A stretch of DNA of 64,000 nt from the NCBI GenBank assembly GCA_019155185.1, contig CM032815.1:8007001-8071000 (forward strand). Direction: 5' to 3'. The notes under the pieces are model-generated. The model did no database searches. It saw nothing but the letters and a program-made list of their open reading frames with translations, and was not told where the DNA came from. This DNA comes from Beaufortia kweichowensis (taxonomy: Eukaryota; Chordata; Actinopteri; Cypriniformes; Gastromyzontidae). Position numbers and translations under genes: made by a program. Below, piece by piece: positions 1 to 13,370 of the stretch; positions within the stretch are counted from its first letter, which is position 1, and each line of letters begins with the position of its first letter.

Positions 1-470
1 CCTAAGGGTCAAATGGTTTAACAGACATCCTTGCACAGGTTATTTTTTTTTACTGCTTTTCATTATATTGATGATAAAATACAGTATAGTATAGCAGTAT
101 AGTATACTTGCTACTCACAAATGAACACAAATCAGAAATGGATTCATTTCAGACCTTTAACCTCCACAAAAGCAAAGCCATGGCTAAATTAGTCCAGTGG
201 CGTCTGGAGTGTCTCTGTTTAACTGGTCAAGATCACACTAGAGGTCAAATATGATTAATAATGTGACAAGAGCCACAGCGCTGCCTGTAGCTCTGTGTGA
301 ATGAGATTATTTCATTACGCCTGGCATGTCTGATGTCAAGGCATCCTCTTTAGCATAATGTGGCCAAGGTCAACATCAAATGCACATCTTACATGCCAAT
401 GGAGACAGCTGCTTGGAGATATTATAAACCACGTCTATAACTCTCAAAACAAGTTAACACTGTTAAAGAG

Positions 471-902
471 ATAGATCACCCAAAAATAAAAATTTGGTCA
501 CCATTTATTTACCCTCATATGGTTCAAAACCTGTAAATGACTCTTTCTTCTGTGAAACACAAAATAAGATTTTTTTCAAAATTCACTTGTTGTACAGAAC
601 ATTTGGAATGACATGATGAATAAACGATGACAGATGATGATGATGATTTCATTCTTGGCTAAACATAAGTACTTCTACATCTCTGTTGTCAAAGAGCATA
701 GATTGTGATAGAAGCAATACACACAAGGCTAATCTGCTAAAAAAAATCAATTCTGTCAGTCAAATCCATGTCTTACATCCAAATCCCCTTTGACTTTCTT
801 TCTACCATAAATCAGAAATATATCAGCTTTTGTGTTCTACAGCAGAAAGACATCATGCTGTCATGCAGGTTTGGAACAAATTTACATTTTTGGGTGAAAT
901 AT
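471..902. mobile_element. Cyprinid palindromic MITE, degenerate composite copy
   Basis: The left end reads AGATCACCCAAAAATAAAAA and the right end is its diverged inverted copy (TTTTTGGGTGAAAT at 888-901). The subterminal parts also match in inverted orientation: a run about a C-rich ACCCTCAT/GTTCAAAACCTG segment and a TTCTTCTGTGAAACACAAAA segment on the left, mirrored by TTTTGTGTTCTACAGCAGAA and GGTTTGGAACAA on the right. A second right-end-like segment (GGAATGACATGATGAATAAA, about 605-624) lies inside, so this may be one element broken by later sequence or two partial copies. This consensus is extremely common in cyprinid introns. It has no coding capacity. Confidence 0.65.
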
Positions 903-1924
903 AAAACAGAGAATAAAAGAGGAGTTTTCCCCCCTCTAGTGTGACAGCTTGTGGAAAGAAAACATTTACAAAATGCAACTGTGCACATTCAGAAGCCAGT
1001 ATGGAAACCTGCTGACTGCCTTTTATAAATATTGTCCTGCTAAATTTAACACAATTAGCACAGAGATCAAAGTAACCTGGAGAAGTTTCAATAGCTCCGG
1101 GGAAACAAACAAGGGGGTTTATTTTAATCTTATTAGCATTGCCAGAGAACTGCACTGAATCTCCAATGACTTTAGAGTTGAGTTTAAATCCATGCTAATG
1201 ATTGAATTAATGAGCTGATTTCAGATTCACAATGATGATTCATGACACCAGGAGCCCGTGAAAGATCTCACACAGTCTGTCACACTGGTCATTAAAAAGA
1301 CACAGAAGAGTAAGCACACTGAGTTAAAACCATATTCACAAGGACACGATAAAACAACTGATTCTTACATATTAATTTGGTATAGTGTCACTGTACAAAA
1401 AGAAGTATTAAAAAGCCTCAAGTAAAGTCATGAATGAAAGAACTGGTCTGTACAAATATAATTAAACATAGTGATGCTTATTTAAAAATGTAAAAAGGCT
1501 AATGGCTAGAGTTTGTACAGTATAAAAGCTTATGCAGAATATATTACACTTACAGCTCATGCTGATACTGCTGTATGATGAGGTCATGAGGTTCAGCTAA
1601 TATCAAACCTCCAGCCTGCATTACACAGTGACTGTACATAGAAATACCAATTAAGTAGCTTGCTGATGTCTACATCATTACTATAGCAACCAATCTACGC
1701 TGGAAAGATACTTCCTGAACACACAGGTTTGACTTCATCACGTGACAAAACACTGTTGATTCGGATGCAACAACATGAGGTCTTTGTTGCCACCTTGTGT
1801 CAACAACTAACACAGCAGGTTACAGCACAATCACAAACTCCCAAAATATGTGACTCTGTGTCTGAAAATAAGGCTGAAGTCTAAAAATCTAATTCTGAGA
1901 TAACCAGCATCAAAGTTTGACTAA

Positions 1925-2256
1925 TAATTTAAATCTTTGACATAATCTTACTCTGTCAATATTAAAGATATCAAGGTTATATATTTTTTACATTATGTAG
2001 GATTTTATGTAGAAAAAAGTAAATCACAAAAACATGAAGCAGAGTTTTTAAAGGCAGGGTCACATATAATTAGTTCTTTTGTTTTTGACGTGTTGCTTGA
2101 ACACAAAACAGTTTGTGAAACCCTGCCAAACTCCTTTCTTTATTCATCGTTTTCTGCACATAATTATTCTACATAATGTAAAGAGCATTCAGTAAAAACA
2201 TAACCTTGATGTCTTTAATATTTACTGAGTTTGATCGGGTCAAACATTTAAATAAA
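1925..2256. mobile_element. Non-autonomous DNA element with long terminal inverted repeats
   Basis: The left arm contains AATATTAAAGATATCAAGGT (1959-1978) followed by TTACATTATGTAGGA. The right arm carries the inverted counterparts TCTACATAATGTAAAG and ACCTTGATGTCTTTAATATT. The similarity continues outwards (left TTTAAATCTTTGACAT, right ATCGGGTCAAACATTTAAAT), so each arm is roughly 100 bases around a non-repeated middle. There is no open reading frame. The superfamily is not clear because I could not define a target-site duplication. It lies inside the pde4d intron. Confidence 0.6.
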
Positions 2257-5093
2257 TGTTTAGAATTGTTTGTGTAAAATGGTTTCAATAAAATAATTAT
2301 TTCAGTATTTTTATAAAAGGAAAATCTGTTGTTAACAAATCTGTTTACTGTATCTCATATAATCTATAATCTTTTACAGTAATAAACACACATTACCTAT
2401 TTTTTATCGTTTTTATGGCTGTAACTACTTTAATGCTCCTAATCTCGTAAAATCGTCTGGATTTCACATATTCTTGACTGCTCAGCACATAAACAGAATA
2501 AGTCAATATAAGGTTTGCTGTAAGAGCACAGAGAAAGTCAGAACCTGCAATTCCCTGTCTGACCAACAGAGAACACAATGGTTTCATGAACTGAGATCTG
2601 TCCTCCAATCTGGCTGGTTTATAAAAAGGTTTCACATACCTAATGAACTCTGGCCAGGAAATCTCAACTCATGTACATTGCAGTCTTGATGTACAGTTCA
2701 TTATATATAGATAGATGTTTCATTTGTTAAAGTATGTCAAAGCAACAAGAACCACTAATTGTTGTTCTGCTTCATTAGAGTAAAAAAAAGCTGCATTGAA
2801 ACATTTTCAAAAGTGTATGACGATGCAGAATTGACTACATTTGGTTAACAATAAGCTAATAAGCGGCCCATGCACTCCTATCAATAAAAAATGTATTTGT
2901 TCAAATATGAAGAAACATTCTTTTTATTAAACGTATGAAAAACGGAATCAATAAAGCAGCTGTAACGGGCACATAGAACATGGTTGTAGCCTGCAACCAG
3001 CGCTCACTGCATCTTTAAAGTGCTATTGATGTGTATGACTCACGTCCTAGATTTCTGGAATTGCTGTGCCCGTGGAAGCACTGGCTCTTTTATTTGAGAG
3101 CAGGCTGATTGAATCTCACAAGACATAAAAGCTTTGCCAGATTATTCATAATTACTGGAGACAAATCTGGAAGATTCTTTTGTAGTCGCCGTCAACACAA
3201 CAGTACGCCTTGCAATGGATGCGTCAACGAATTTGCATTGGAAAAAAATTACATTGACTGAAAAAGAGAGCCTGTGGCAGCTATTCAAATGTCTTTTTAA
3301 GTGACACTATAAATTAAACTCTACTGGTGGCACAAATAAGCTATACTTTTAGATATTTACAGAAGGCTGAAAATGCATTATGAAGTGATTTAGTCTTTTC
3401 TAACACTACAATCCAAGTCAAAGTATCATTCCAAATAATCTCCCTGATAATAATACTAATACCTCCCAATACAACAAAAAGTTACACGTAAATCTGGACC
3501 AAAATTCCAACACAGCCTTAAATGTCAACAGCAAGTCAATAAGCAAGTTTATTCTGCTATTGCTACCCATACAACACACAACATGGTTAGTTTATTATTT
3601 GCATTTAACACTGTTTTCTCCCTGCTGTCTGCAACCCTATCACAACAAACCTGTGGTCCGTTTTTGGGTCACAACACTCTGGTGCTATAAATTAAAGCAT
3701 CAAGAGAAGGCAATATAAGTACTGAACAACCCTGGTAAATACACTGTTCTTTATTATACTCAATACTAAGGGCTCCCACAAAGGGTGAATGAACATTCTG
3801 CAAGCAAATAACACCGAGACACAGCGGCGGCCTTATTAACACCCATGTTTTATCCCAAGTGTTCAGCCTGAGGGAATGTCTACCTCTCATGAGCACGAAT
3901 CTGTCTGACGGGGACAGTTATCTCTAATACAGCGGCAGAACTTACCTGCAGCCTCATTAGAAATCTGCATGTGTTCCACGCAGGAAATCAGCCTTTCTCT
4001 GCTTCCGTCTCTACACTATTCCGATCCCAGCAATGTCAGCTGGGGTGAGATTACAGAGCTCATTAAAAGATGTTGAAATTATTGTTGGCATGACATCGAC
4101 TTTCACCACTATAATTATTGTGATCTTTAACAAATTGTGGGTCATGAGTACATGGTAAATTCCAGACCAGTGATGAATATTTGAACATTTTTAATAGTAT
4201 TTTTAATAGACTAAATGGCTCACAATGAATGTTGTGCTGCTGCTTTTTGCATACATTTTTGTAGCTGCAATTCTGTGCTGTGCAACTTTAATGACCATAG
4301 GGGATTGCACAAGGGCAGCAATGCAGTTTCACTTTATGCTAACACAGCACAAATCTTTGGCTTTATTATATGAACATTTTACACCAAGAACTACAGTCAG
4401 AAATTAATCTCAAATTAATCTTTGATCTGTCATGAATGTAAAAATGCATTAAAAACTATTTCTGATTAAGATAATCTGCTGTACAAAGTTGCCAGAACAT
4501 ATATTGTAAACAACCACAAATACTGTATCCCACAATGCAATGCGTTAACAATTACCTTAAATTTCCAATGTGACAAATGCAACACAATCAAGATAAACCA
4601 TCTATTTTTTGACTCTAACAAATTGAATTACAATAAACTACTTAAATGGGTTTTACAATATTACATTACAGACTTTATGAATATCAAATCAAATTAAAAT
4701 GTCTGCAAAGTGTGTAAGGATGGGCTGAACATTTCTGGCTGATGTGAGAAAGACGTTAATATAAAAATAGCCAAATGAATAGAAAATAAATTCACACCTC
4801 TGCTACACACAATCCTGAGGCAAAAAAAGTCATTACTGTATATTTACTTTACATCAGCATAACACTGTTCAATTACTATCAGAGGCACCTCTATTTGCCT
4901 GGATCAAGACTGGCAGTGAAATTCAAATCTGAGGTCTGAGGAAAATATCTCAAAGCGAGCCAAAGATTGCTCATTATAGGTGTTAGCTTGAATTTGCAGC
5001 CACGGACAGCCTGTTATGGACTCCTGCCATCTCATTACTTTCTCTGCATTCTGACCAACATCAGTGCCTATGAAACCAAGAGTATATGATGCT

Positions 5094-5129
5094 AGTCATC
5101 TCATGAACAGCATTATTCATGAGATGACT
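5094..5129. other. Perfect 14-bp hairpin with 8-base loop
   Basis: AGTCATCTCATGAA at 5094-5107 is followed by the loop CAGCATTA and then its exact reverse complement TTCATGAGATGACT at 5116-5129. The hairpin stands alone in pde4d intronic DNA. It is too short for a typical microRNA precursor and no arm matches a microRNA I recognise. Confidence 0.6.
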
Positions 5130-5272
5130 TATGAGCACCATATAATCTAAGACACTTTCTAAAACGTGTAGTACACAACAAGAGAAAACTACATCAAAAA
5201 CTAGGGCTGTATTTTGCATACAGTGAAACCTGCAGCCAAGGGCTCTGAAAGAACTTCTGCTGTTCTATACAG

Positions 5273-5290
5273 TTTCTCTCTCTCTCTCTC
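5273..5290 (+). repeat. Short CT dinucleotide tract
   Basis: A run of CT repeats (TTTCTCTCTCTCTCTCTC) lies in intronic DNA. It is short and of no evident function. Confidence 0.8.
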
Positions 5291-8200
5291 ATCCTCCTGG
5301 GTCTCTAGAATGTGGTGGCTGACCTTCAACTCTGACGGAAGAGTACCATGGGCCTTTGTTCGACTGTAAAGAGCTTTACAGCTAGAGATATTGCCCTGTG
5401 CTCAGACACTTCTCCCAGGGGAAGACACCGCATAACAGAAGCTGTCACACAGACCATCATCCCCGCCATGTACCGTCCACCTTCTTCTGCAGCTCCGACT
5501 CAATTAGCTAGATTTTCTCCCAGCGCTACAAATGAGAGGAGAGGCTTTACAATTCAGAACCTGGAAACCTGAGCTAGAGACATCACGTTCTGTGACGATA
5601 CAGCTAATCTTACCACATATGTAGTCTGGAAAAGGTCTGTCTTTGACTCTTCACTCTTGCTTTAAATTGGATATTCTATGCTTTTGTACTATATTTGCTA
5701 TTTGACACTTACTTATGTTTCTCAAGGTTCTTGCACCAAACACACAACTGAGTTTTCCAGACTATTTTCTACACTGGAGAGAGGCTACAGGGGTCAAAAG
5801 CAAACCACTGTCATTAAAATCAATGAAGCTGTCTACAGAACCAACAGTCCATTCTGTTGTTAACAAACTGAAGAGTTACTTAAGCCACTATCTGACAAAG
5901 ACACAGTCTACATAGTACAGAACCGTTTAAAGCCACAAAGATTAAAATGGAAATTATAAATCAATGCATAGCTGAATATTAATTGACATCTCATATGAAC
6001 TATGAATAAGTCTGTCATATCATATAACATACGTCAGTCAAATTAAATCAGAAGACTAATTTCCTGAGAGAACCGAGTCACAATTAACACCATCCTGTGA
6101 GAAACATGAGAATGAAATGCAGGTGTAAAGCATCCAGCCCTGCACCGCAGGAGCATTTTTACCTCATTTGCATTTCTGATCCCCCATTTCCTATAGATAT
6201 CAGTCGTAGCCACTCTGCTCTTTAAGTCTGAGAAATACTTCAGAAATACTCGAGAAATACTCGAGAAAGGCAGGTAAGGTACACTTGAAATAATGTGAAA
6301 AGCAGCCACTCTTCCTATTCTCAAGAATAAGATGTCTGGTCATGATCTCTGACACATAGTCATCAGAGTTTTTCTTTCAGTGTATAATAATAAACACTTT
6401 AGCTGCTTGTACTTTTCCCACAATTTAAAGTCTGGCTAACACCATTATATCAAAAAAATTATATGCTGGCTGGTCTTTTCTCTAAAGATAGAAACAATTT
6501 AGTCTGATATATAAAATTCCCTATATGAATATTATGCTTAAAGCTGCAATATTATGGAAAAACGGTATCTTTCACATAACACCTTAAGCTTTAAAAATGA
6601 CATTCAGAAGCATCAGAAAAATCCTGACACCACCAACATGAGCACATTTAAATATACCAATTTTTATACATGTATATTTCAATGACAGCTGGACGTCACT
6701 TACTGAATAAAACAATAATTCTGTGGGGAGTTCACATAAATTATTTTCAGCAAGTTGACATGTCCTGCTGAGTGACATGTCACGGTAATTTCTTTATAAT
6801 TAAAATGCTTGGAGGTTTAATAAACTCGTATTGAATTGAGTATTTGTACTTTTAAATGTAGCGGCATCAAAATGATGTTGTGAAAAGACGATTAAACATG
6901 GAAAAATACAGACCTTTTATATTAGTTCAACTTTTAACTTAAAATTTAGATGAAGAATTATAAAAAAAGACTAAAATCCAAAGATATGACTCCTTTAGCA
7001 CACAGAAAAACACCTTTCAAATAGACTCTACAAACAGCAAGTCCTGAAAGATTCAAGGCAGAAACACAGCAGAGGATGATGGTAGGTAAATCCTCAGATT
7101 ATCATGTTCATTGATCAGCATTTAACTTTAGGTCAGAGCCATATGGGACCAGTTCATGACTACAATAAGAGGCTGGATTTCAATACATCTGCTTTTCTGT
7201 CCTGTAAAAGAAGAAAGGGTTTGAATCGGCTGACTGTGGCGGAAACGTCTAATTCTCTCACATCTTATTCACAGCTGCAGTAGCGTAACGTTCTCCCTGG
7301 TGTGATTCTCAGTGTGTCTCACGGTCACGGAGCTTCCTTTCATATGCTTTATGAAACCTGACTGTCTGAGAATGAACTCTGCCCTACACCTATAATAGCA
7401 TGCATGAAAACGATGCCGTTTGATGCTTATGTGAAGGTTAACACTAGAAAGGGTCACGCTGAAGTAACAGGGCTGACAGGGTCTGAATTAAACAGAAGCT
7501 GTGGGAGATTTGAGATATTTACATCAAACCCCTCGCTGAGCCAGCTGAAACAGAGCCATTTTAAGATCATAAATGATTTATACAAATCCCATTTGGCTCT
7601 AAAATGCCTGTCCAAGAGTATGTGCTTCTTGAAATTAAAATAACAGCATAAATGAGAGTTTCTGTATGTAAATCAACACATTTACATTCCTAAATAGCTT
7701 TTTTCCTCTACCAAAATGTAAACATACCTCTTAATATTTTTTATTAAAACTAAAATATGCATGAATAATTTATTAGTGAGCAAGCTGTGGACCAAAGGGT
7801 TCAAATATAACTGCGTCTTTCATTACAGGTAAGTCACTGTCACTGTATTGTGTGCAACCTATAAGAACAATGCAATAGAAAATGTGTTGACTATTTAGTT
7901 TCTTATTGTAATATATTCTTCCTACATTCAATTGAACCGGCAACCTGACAGCTCAGCAAAAATATTATTTCTTCTGTACAGTGTAGCACCAATATCGAAT
8001 GTAGACATTCAAGAAACTGGCATCAAACCAAACCACTGTTACTTTCTCTCATAATTATTCAGAAGCAATGCAGATTGAATGAAGCCAGGATCCTGTATGA
8101 ACACAAAGATGATGAGGGATCCGTGCCAATAAGCCTGCTCAGGCATTTGGATGGGATTTTGTTATGAGGTTAGTGTTGGCAACAGCACTCAGTCAGATGA

Positions 8201-11200
8201 AGAAATATATATCTTGCCTACCCACACAATCTGTGCAGGGGATGAAATGCTACGGGCACATTTCTGCTGTACAGTACAGATCTGAAGTTATACTGTTAAA
8301 GAATTCACAGCAGTGTGCCGTCTACACATAAGCACTTTCTTTTGCAAGTATGCAAAACCGATGACAATAGATTTCACAACTTTCTAACACTTATTCAGAC
8401 CAGACCCAATCATCACCAAAACACTCTGTCTGTCTCATCAATAGCCATCCATGAGAACTTAAAGAGGCCTTCTTACACTAAAGTCATTTTACAATCTTGT
8501 GCAATCACACAATAAACATTGCAAGTTTAGGAAAGTGGACCCCTGGGGCAAGCACACAGGAAAATCAGCCTGCATGTCCACCGTAATGCACAACTTACTT
8601 TAACAACAACAAACAGCCGGCTGAAAATAATAGCTGCAATGTTGCATTTGCACACATATCCCAAGATATCTAAATCATACCTTCCATCTTGCTTTAGGCT
8701 GACCTGGTATCAGAGCGACTCTCACCTTAATTTAATCAACCACAGCATTGAAGAAATAAATGCAAGATGATGCACAATTTCATTATTAAAATGCAGATCG
8801 GTGAGGCTACAGATCTACGGTTTAAATCATGGTATGCATACTGCTCATCTGCTAGTGATTCATAAGAAGCATTTTCAGAGTTACATTAAATATATGCTTC
8901 ATGTGGTTGAATATGACATTTCTTCCAAAACCACTGAACAGCTTTTGCTACAATGGTAGGATGGTAGATGCAGTTACCAAAAATTGCTTTTGACAATTAC
9001 GAAAGAGCTTATAACAAATTTTTATGATTTTTGGACCGTGTTGCATCCTTTAAAGTACTATAAAAAATACTGACCTAGTTTCACTCTCCTTAACAAGCAG
9101 CATGATTTGATATTATGTGCATAGTGCAAACAGTACAGGATGACTTTAGCCCTAAATTATTCAAATTAAGTACATAATTAAATCACCAATCAAACATTTG
9201 CATATAAGCAAAATAAAAGTAATGTGTGCCTTTGCAAACACCAATTATTGCACTTTACACTATTGCACTTAAGGATTACTTTAAGAGACTTTAGGAGTTA
9301 CTTGTCTTCTCACAATTCTGAATAAAAGTAAATGACTCCCAAATCACAATTTTTAAAGCTGTATTCTAGACTGATACAGTTAAAGACGCTAGTATTTGTT
9401 AAAAAGTACAATATTTTTTGGTCTGACCTTTCTATCAAAATTTTTCACAAAGAAAAATGTGTGAAAACAGCATTGAAATTCCAGGATCCTCTCCTCTACA
9501 GGGGCATCGTGTCGTGCAAGCCCTGGAGCGTTTGACCTTAAAAAGAGTTCAGGAGACGTACAGATGGCCATGGAGGAGGGGGCACTTAGTGTCCAGCACT
9601 TTTGTCCTTCCCCGGCTTCCTGTGATTCTGATGAAGGGTTTGCATCACAGTTGACTCCCCTCGCTAAATTTAATTTCACACGAACCTTGTGCAATTCTAT
9701 TTTTCATACCTCACAAATTCAGAGGAACCATCCTAGTCTGTAATGAAATGCAAAGCGCTCGTCTGCAACGTAAACAAAAACTCAGTAACTGCCCTTATTT
9801 CATTCTCTCACTTTGTCTTTAGTTATTTAGCACACATTTAGTCTCATTAACCAACAGGCACTAGAATGTGACCATCCATCTTGATCTTCAAGGTTTGTGC
9901 AGTTTATTTTCTAGCTGGCTGCGTTTCGTTCTCCCTAACAGACAGCACGGCTTATTTATCTGTGCTATGCTTTTTTGTAAGTTCTTCTCTTAAATTGTCA
10001 ATAGCTGCAGAGAGATAATGTTTAAAAGCACATTTATCATACCATTTACCATGTTATTCTAACTACTGCTGTAATACATAGCTTGAACTGTATGAACTGA
10101 TCCATATGCCTGAACTGGAAGTAATTACCAACTAAAATTTACTTGCACAATCTCTTTTGTGACTCATGTTCACACAATGCAGACATTATCTGTGTAGACT
10201 TTTCTAGAAAAATACAGCAGCACAAATCATAATCAAAGTCATGTGTGGTTATGAGACCACATAAATACTACTTTCTGAAATGTTTATCATTGCATAATGA
10301 ATTGTTTCACTTACTATTTCCTTTTCCTCAAACGATATACACTGCACACTATTCAGCAAGTAGTATGCGAGTGTGCAGTAATTACTGTGCACCAGTCATG
10401 ACTCACTTTGAGAATGCTCCAAGAATGTAATTTCTGCTCATTTAAAAGACGTGAATATGCATGAAAGTCATAACCATGTGTTACAGAGGGCACTGCATTT
10501 CATTTCGGCAAATGTGTACTGTTTCGCAGCTCTGAATGCCATAAGTGCTTTTCCATTCAAATGTAAAAAAATGAATACAAAAACGATCTGCAAAGAGCGA
10601 GATGAAGAGGAAAAAAGCTTTGTCAAATTAGAGCCATGATTCATCAAATGTTGTGACCTTAGAAGACATTTAACAGATGCTCATGTGAATTCTAAAGGTC
10701 ACCTCGGAGAAAAGCAACGAATTTACGACGCCTAATTTTATTCCAAATTGACTTGAACATTGTTGCATTTTAAAACAATGCAGACCTGCGCACCACGGCA
10801 GTGTGCAGAGACAGGCGGAGTACACATCAATAAAATGCAAATGCTGCTAATGCTGAATCTGATGGGCTTTCTGTGCATATTTTAAAACGTTTCTCACACT
10901 AAACACAGGCCAGGTTGAGCTGGTGTGGTTCATTAACAGTCAGCGTTCTGTGACATTTGCAGTCCAGGGCAGTGAAAGAAACTGCAGTCTCTGTATGTCC
11001 CAGAATATACAGTGTAATTTCACATGTCACTGGGGACAGAACAAGGATGCATCCAGAATACATTAACAATCCATCTCACATACTTGCTGGCTCTGAACTA
11101 ATATTGTCCTGACTTAAGAATGATTAAGAGGGATGTAAACACAGACTAAATCATTATGAAAGTGCAGCACAACCAGACAGTAAAGAAGTGCCTCAAAACA

Positions 11201-13020
11201 AGTACCTCTCGCTGCATGACACGTTATCACCGGCACATAAGCATCTAAGAGTAGGCATTTCATTTTAATTTCAGAAAAACACTGGTTACACAGCTAACTG
11301 AACCGACAGAAAAAGATGCACTGAGCCCTAACAAAGATATGAACTCACTCAAAATCTATCAGTGAAAAACAATAACGTGAACTATATTCATTAAATGTGA
11401 TGTCACTGCTCTCCAAAAAACTAATTAATGTTCGATTATCCATAAATCTCCAGGAGCCCTGAAAATCTGAAGCACCAGCAGCCAAAAATTCAATTCATAA
11501 TTGCTCTAAACAGCGTGCTTCGACCGGGAGAGAAGTTTTTATAAAGGCCACATTAACAGACTCCTTTTAGCCAATAGCATAACTGATGAGACATCTAAGG
11601 CTGAGCGGGGTTAATTCCTCATTGAGATGCTAGGGGTTTACAGTGAGAAATCACTTGTAATCCTCAGGTTTCTTCTGTTTCTATATGCAGTACTCCTTTT
11701 GAAAATCAAACACTTCAGTTAAAATAAAAGATTAAAGTAAAATGGTGTGAAACAATAAAAATATGCTCATGAGTACATATAAGACATTTTCTTTTTGAAC
11801 AAAGCAGACAGGCCTTGCTGCCAAATTAATAGCAATTGTAGGAAATATGACCATTCTGTTTTCAATTCCACTTAACTAAAATCATTTAATTACAACTACA
11901 ATTCCTATTCTTACTCCTACTTTAATGTATTTTTTTAATCATCAACATCATCCTAAATAAAGATACTAAACACTACTATTATTTTTATATTTGCTTTTTT
12001 GAAGTACACATTTGAAATAGTTCTGTGGTTATAAATGATATTCGGTATTCAGGATTCGGGATTCAGTCCAAAAAGAAACGGCTCATTTTTTGCATGTTTT
12101 GTAAATGAAAGCGGTTCTAAACAAGAACTGATTCTTGATTCCCAACCCAACTAAATATCAAAGCAGCGCAGTAACCATTTAAATATCTTTGAGACTGAAA
12201 CTGAGACTGAAGGCAACACATCCATAAACACGAAAGAACTAATTCCTTTGATAAGGTCTACTGAAACCATGGAAACTATCTACTAATAAAGAGGCTATGA
12301 CCTTTTGAATAGTGTATATTAAAGGGAAGGCTGCAGCCGGCGACGGTCTACTCCGTAAACAAGCTAATGTGGTACAAATGAGAAGGACGACTAGCGCAAA
12401 CATTAACCCCGCACTACGACGTCCGGCTGCCTTCAATTTTACTCTCAGCTTTTCCAAGCAGACAATTATGTTGCTCTCAGAGCTCTCTATTAGCTAGCTT
12501 TATATAAAAAACTCTTTTTCTGCTATGTTTAAAGCTTCCAGACAATCCCCGGAGAGAGATGGACTCGTGCATAAGCAGTTCATATTTCCCTGCTATAATC
12601 AATTCAACAAAACGTAATCATCAATTAGCAGAACCGGGTAGCCAACCATCTGCCATCACCTTTAGAAATGAAAGAGGCGATTCCACTTAGCAGAAAGGTG
12701 TTGCTAGGCAGGTGTACGTCTGTGTGAAAGATGGCGAGATGGTCCATCAGTGCTTGACTTTTAGATCATTATATAAGTATATAAGTGCTTTAGTAAAATA
12801 TTCATAGCTACTTCATTGCAAGTAATTGGGCTGCTTGGAAAACAAAATGATTGCTTGGAAATCACTCTTTCTTAGCTCAGGAGACGTGCAAATGATGACA
12901 GATTTATTATTTTTGGATGAACAATTCCATTAATGATGTTTCTCACAAAATTCATTAAATAATAAGGGTGATTGGATCTCATGCTGACTTTAACTAAAAT
13001 CTTTTACCTTTGATTACAGA

Positions 13021-13370
13021 CTGAGAACTAGGGGTGGGAGAAAAAAAAAAAAATCGATGCATCAGGATTCTTTCTCTAACGATTCTGAATCGATTCTCAA
13101 AGATTCAGAATCGATTCTATGTCAGAACTTGTTCATCCTGAATATAACTTTGTTAAAATAAAAGCAATAAAATTAAACTTCAAGATGGGAATACTGTCAA
13201 AGAGATTCTAATTATAAACAAAAAGCATAAAAACTCTTTATTTATTTAAAATGCAAATGTATCATATTTGCAAAAAAATTATATGAAGAATCGTTTTGGA
13301 ATCGGATCGTGAGTCCCAGAATCGGAATCGGATCGCGTAGTACCTAAAGATTCCCACCCCTACTGAGAAC
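13021..13370. mobile_element. hAT-like MITE with 8-bp target-site duplication
   Basis: The element occupies 13029-13362 (334 bp). It starts TAGGGGTGGGA and ends with the exact inverse TCCCACCCCTA, allowing one mismatch further in. It is flanked on both sides by the identical octamer CTGAGAAC (13021-13028 and 13363-13370). An 8-bp duplication together with a TAGGG-type terminus is the signature of the hAT superfamily. The interior is non-coding and rich in GAATCGATTC-type palindromic words (about 13080-13115 and 13290-13335). The perfect duplication indicates a fairly recent or well-preserved insertion in the pde4d intron. Confidence 0.85.

Noticed and set aside
853..1158. Overlapping 100- and 69-codon open frames on opposite strands
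   Set aside because: Low complexity, no domain, no splice context; AT-rich intron with a MITE end beside them.
6043..6324. 93-codon minus-strand frame
   Set aside because: Contains an imprecise short tandem (AGAAATACT units) and no recognisable protein motif.
12239..12497. Overlapping frames in a CpG-containing patch near 12.3 kb, with a hydrophobic segment
   Set aside because: Both strands are open by chance; no family recognised, and no convincing donor or acceptor.
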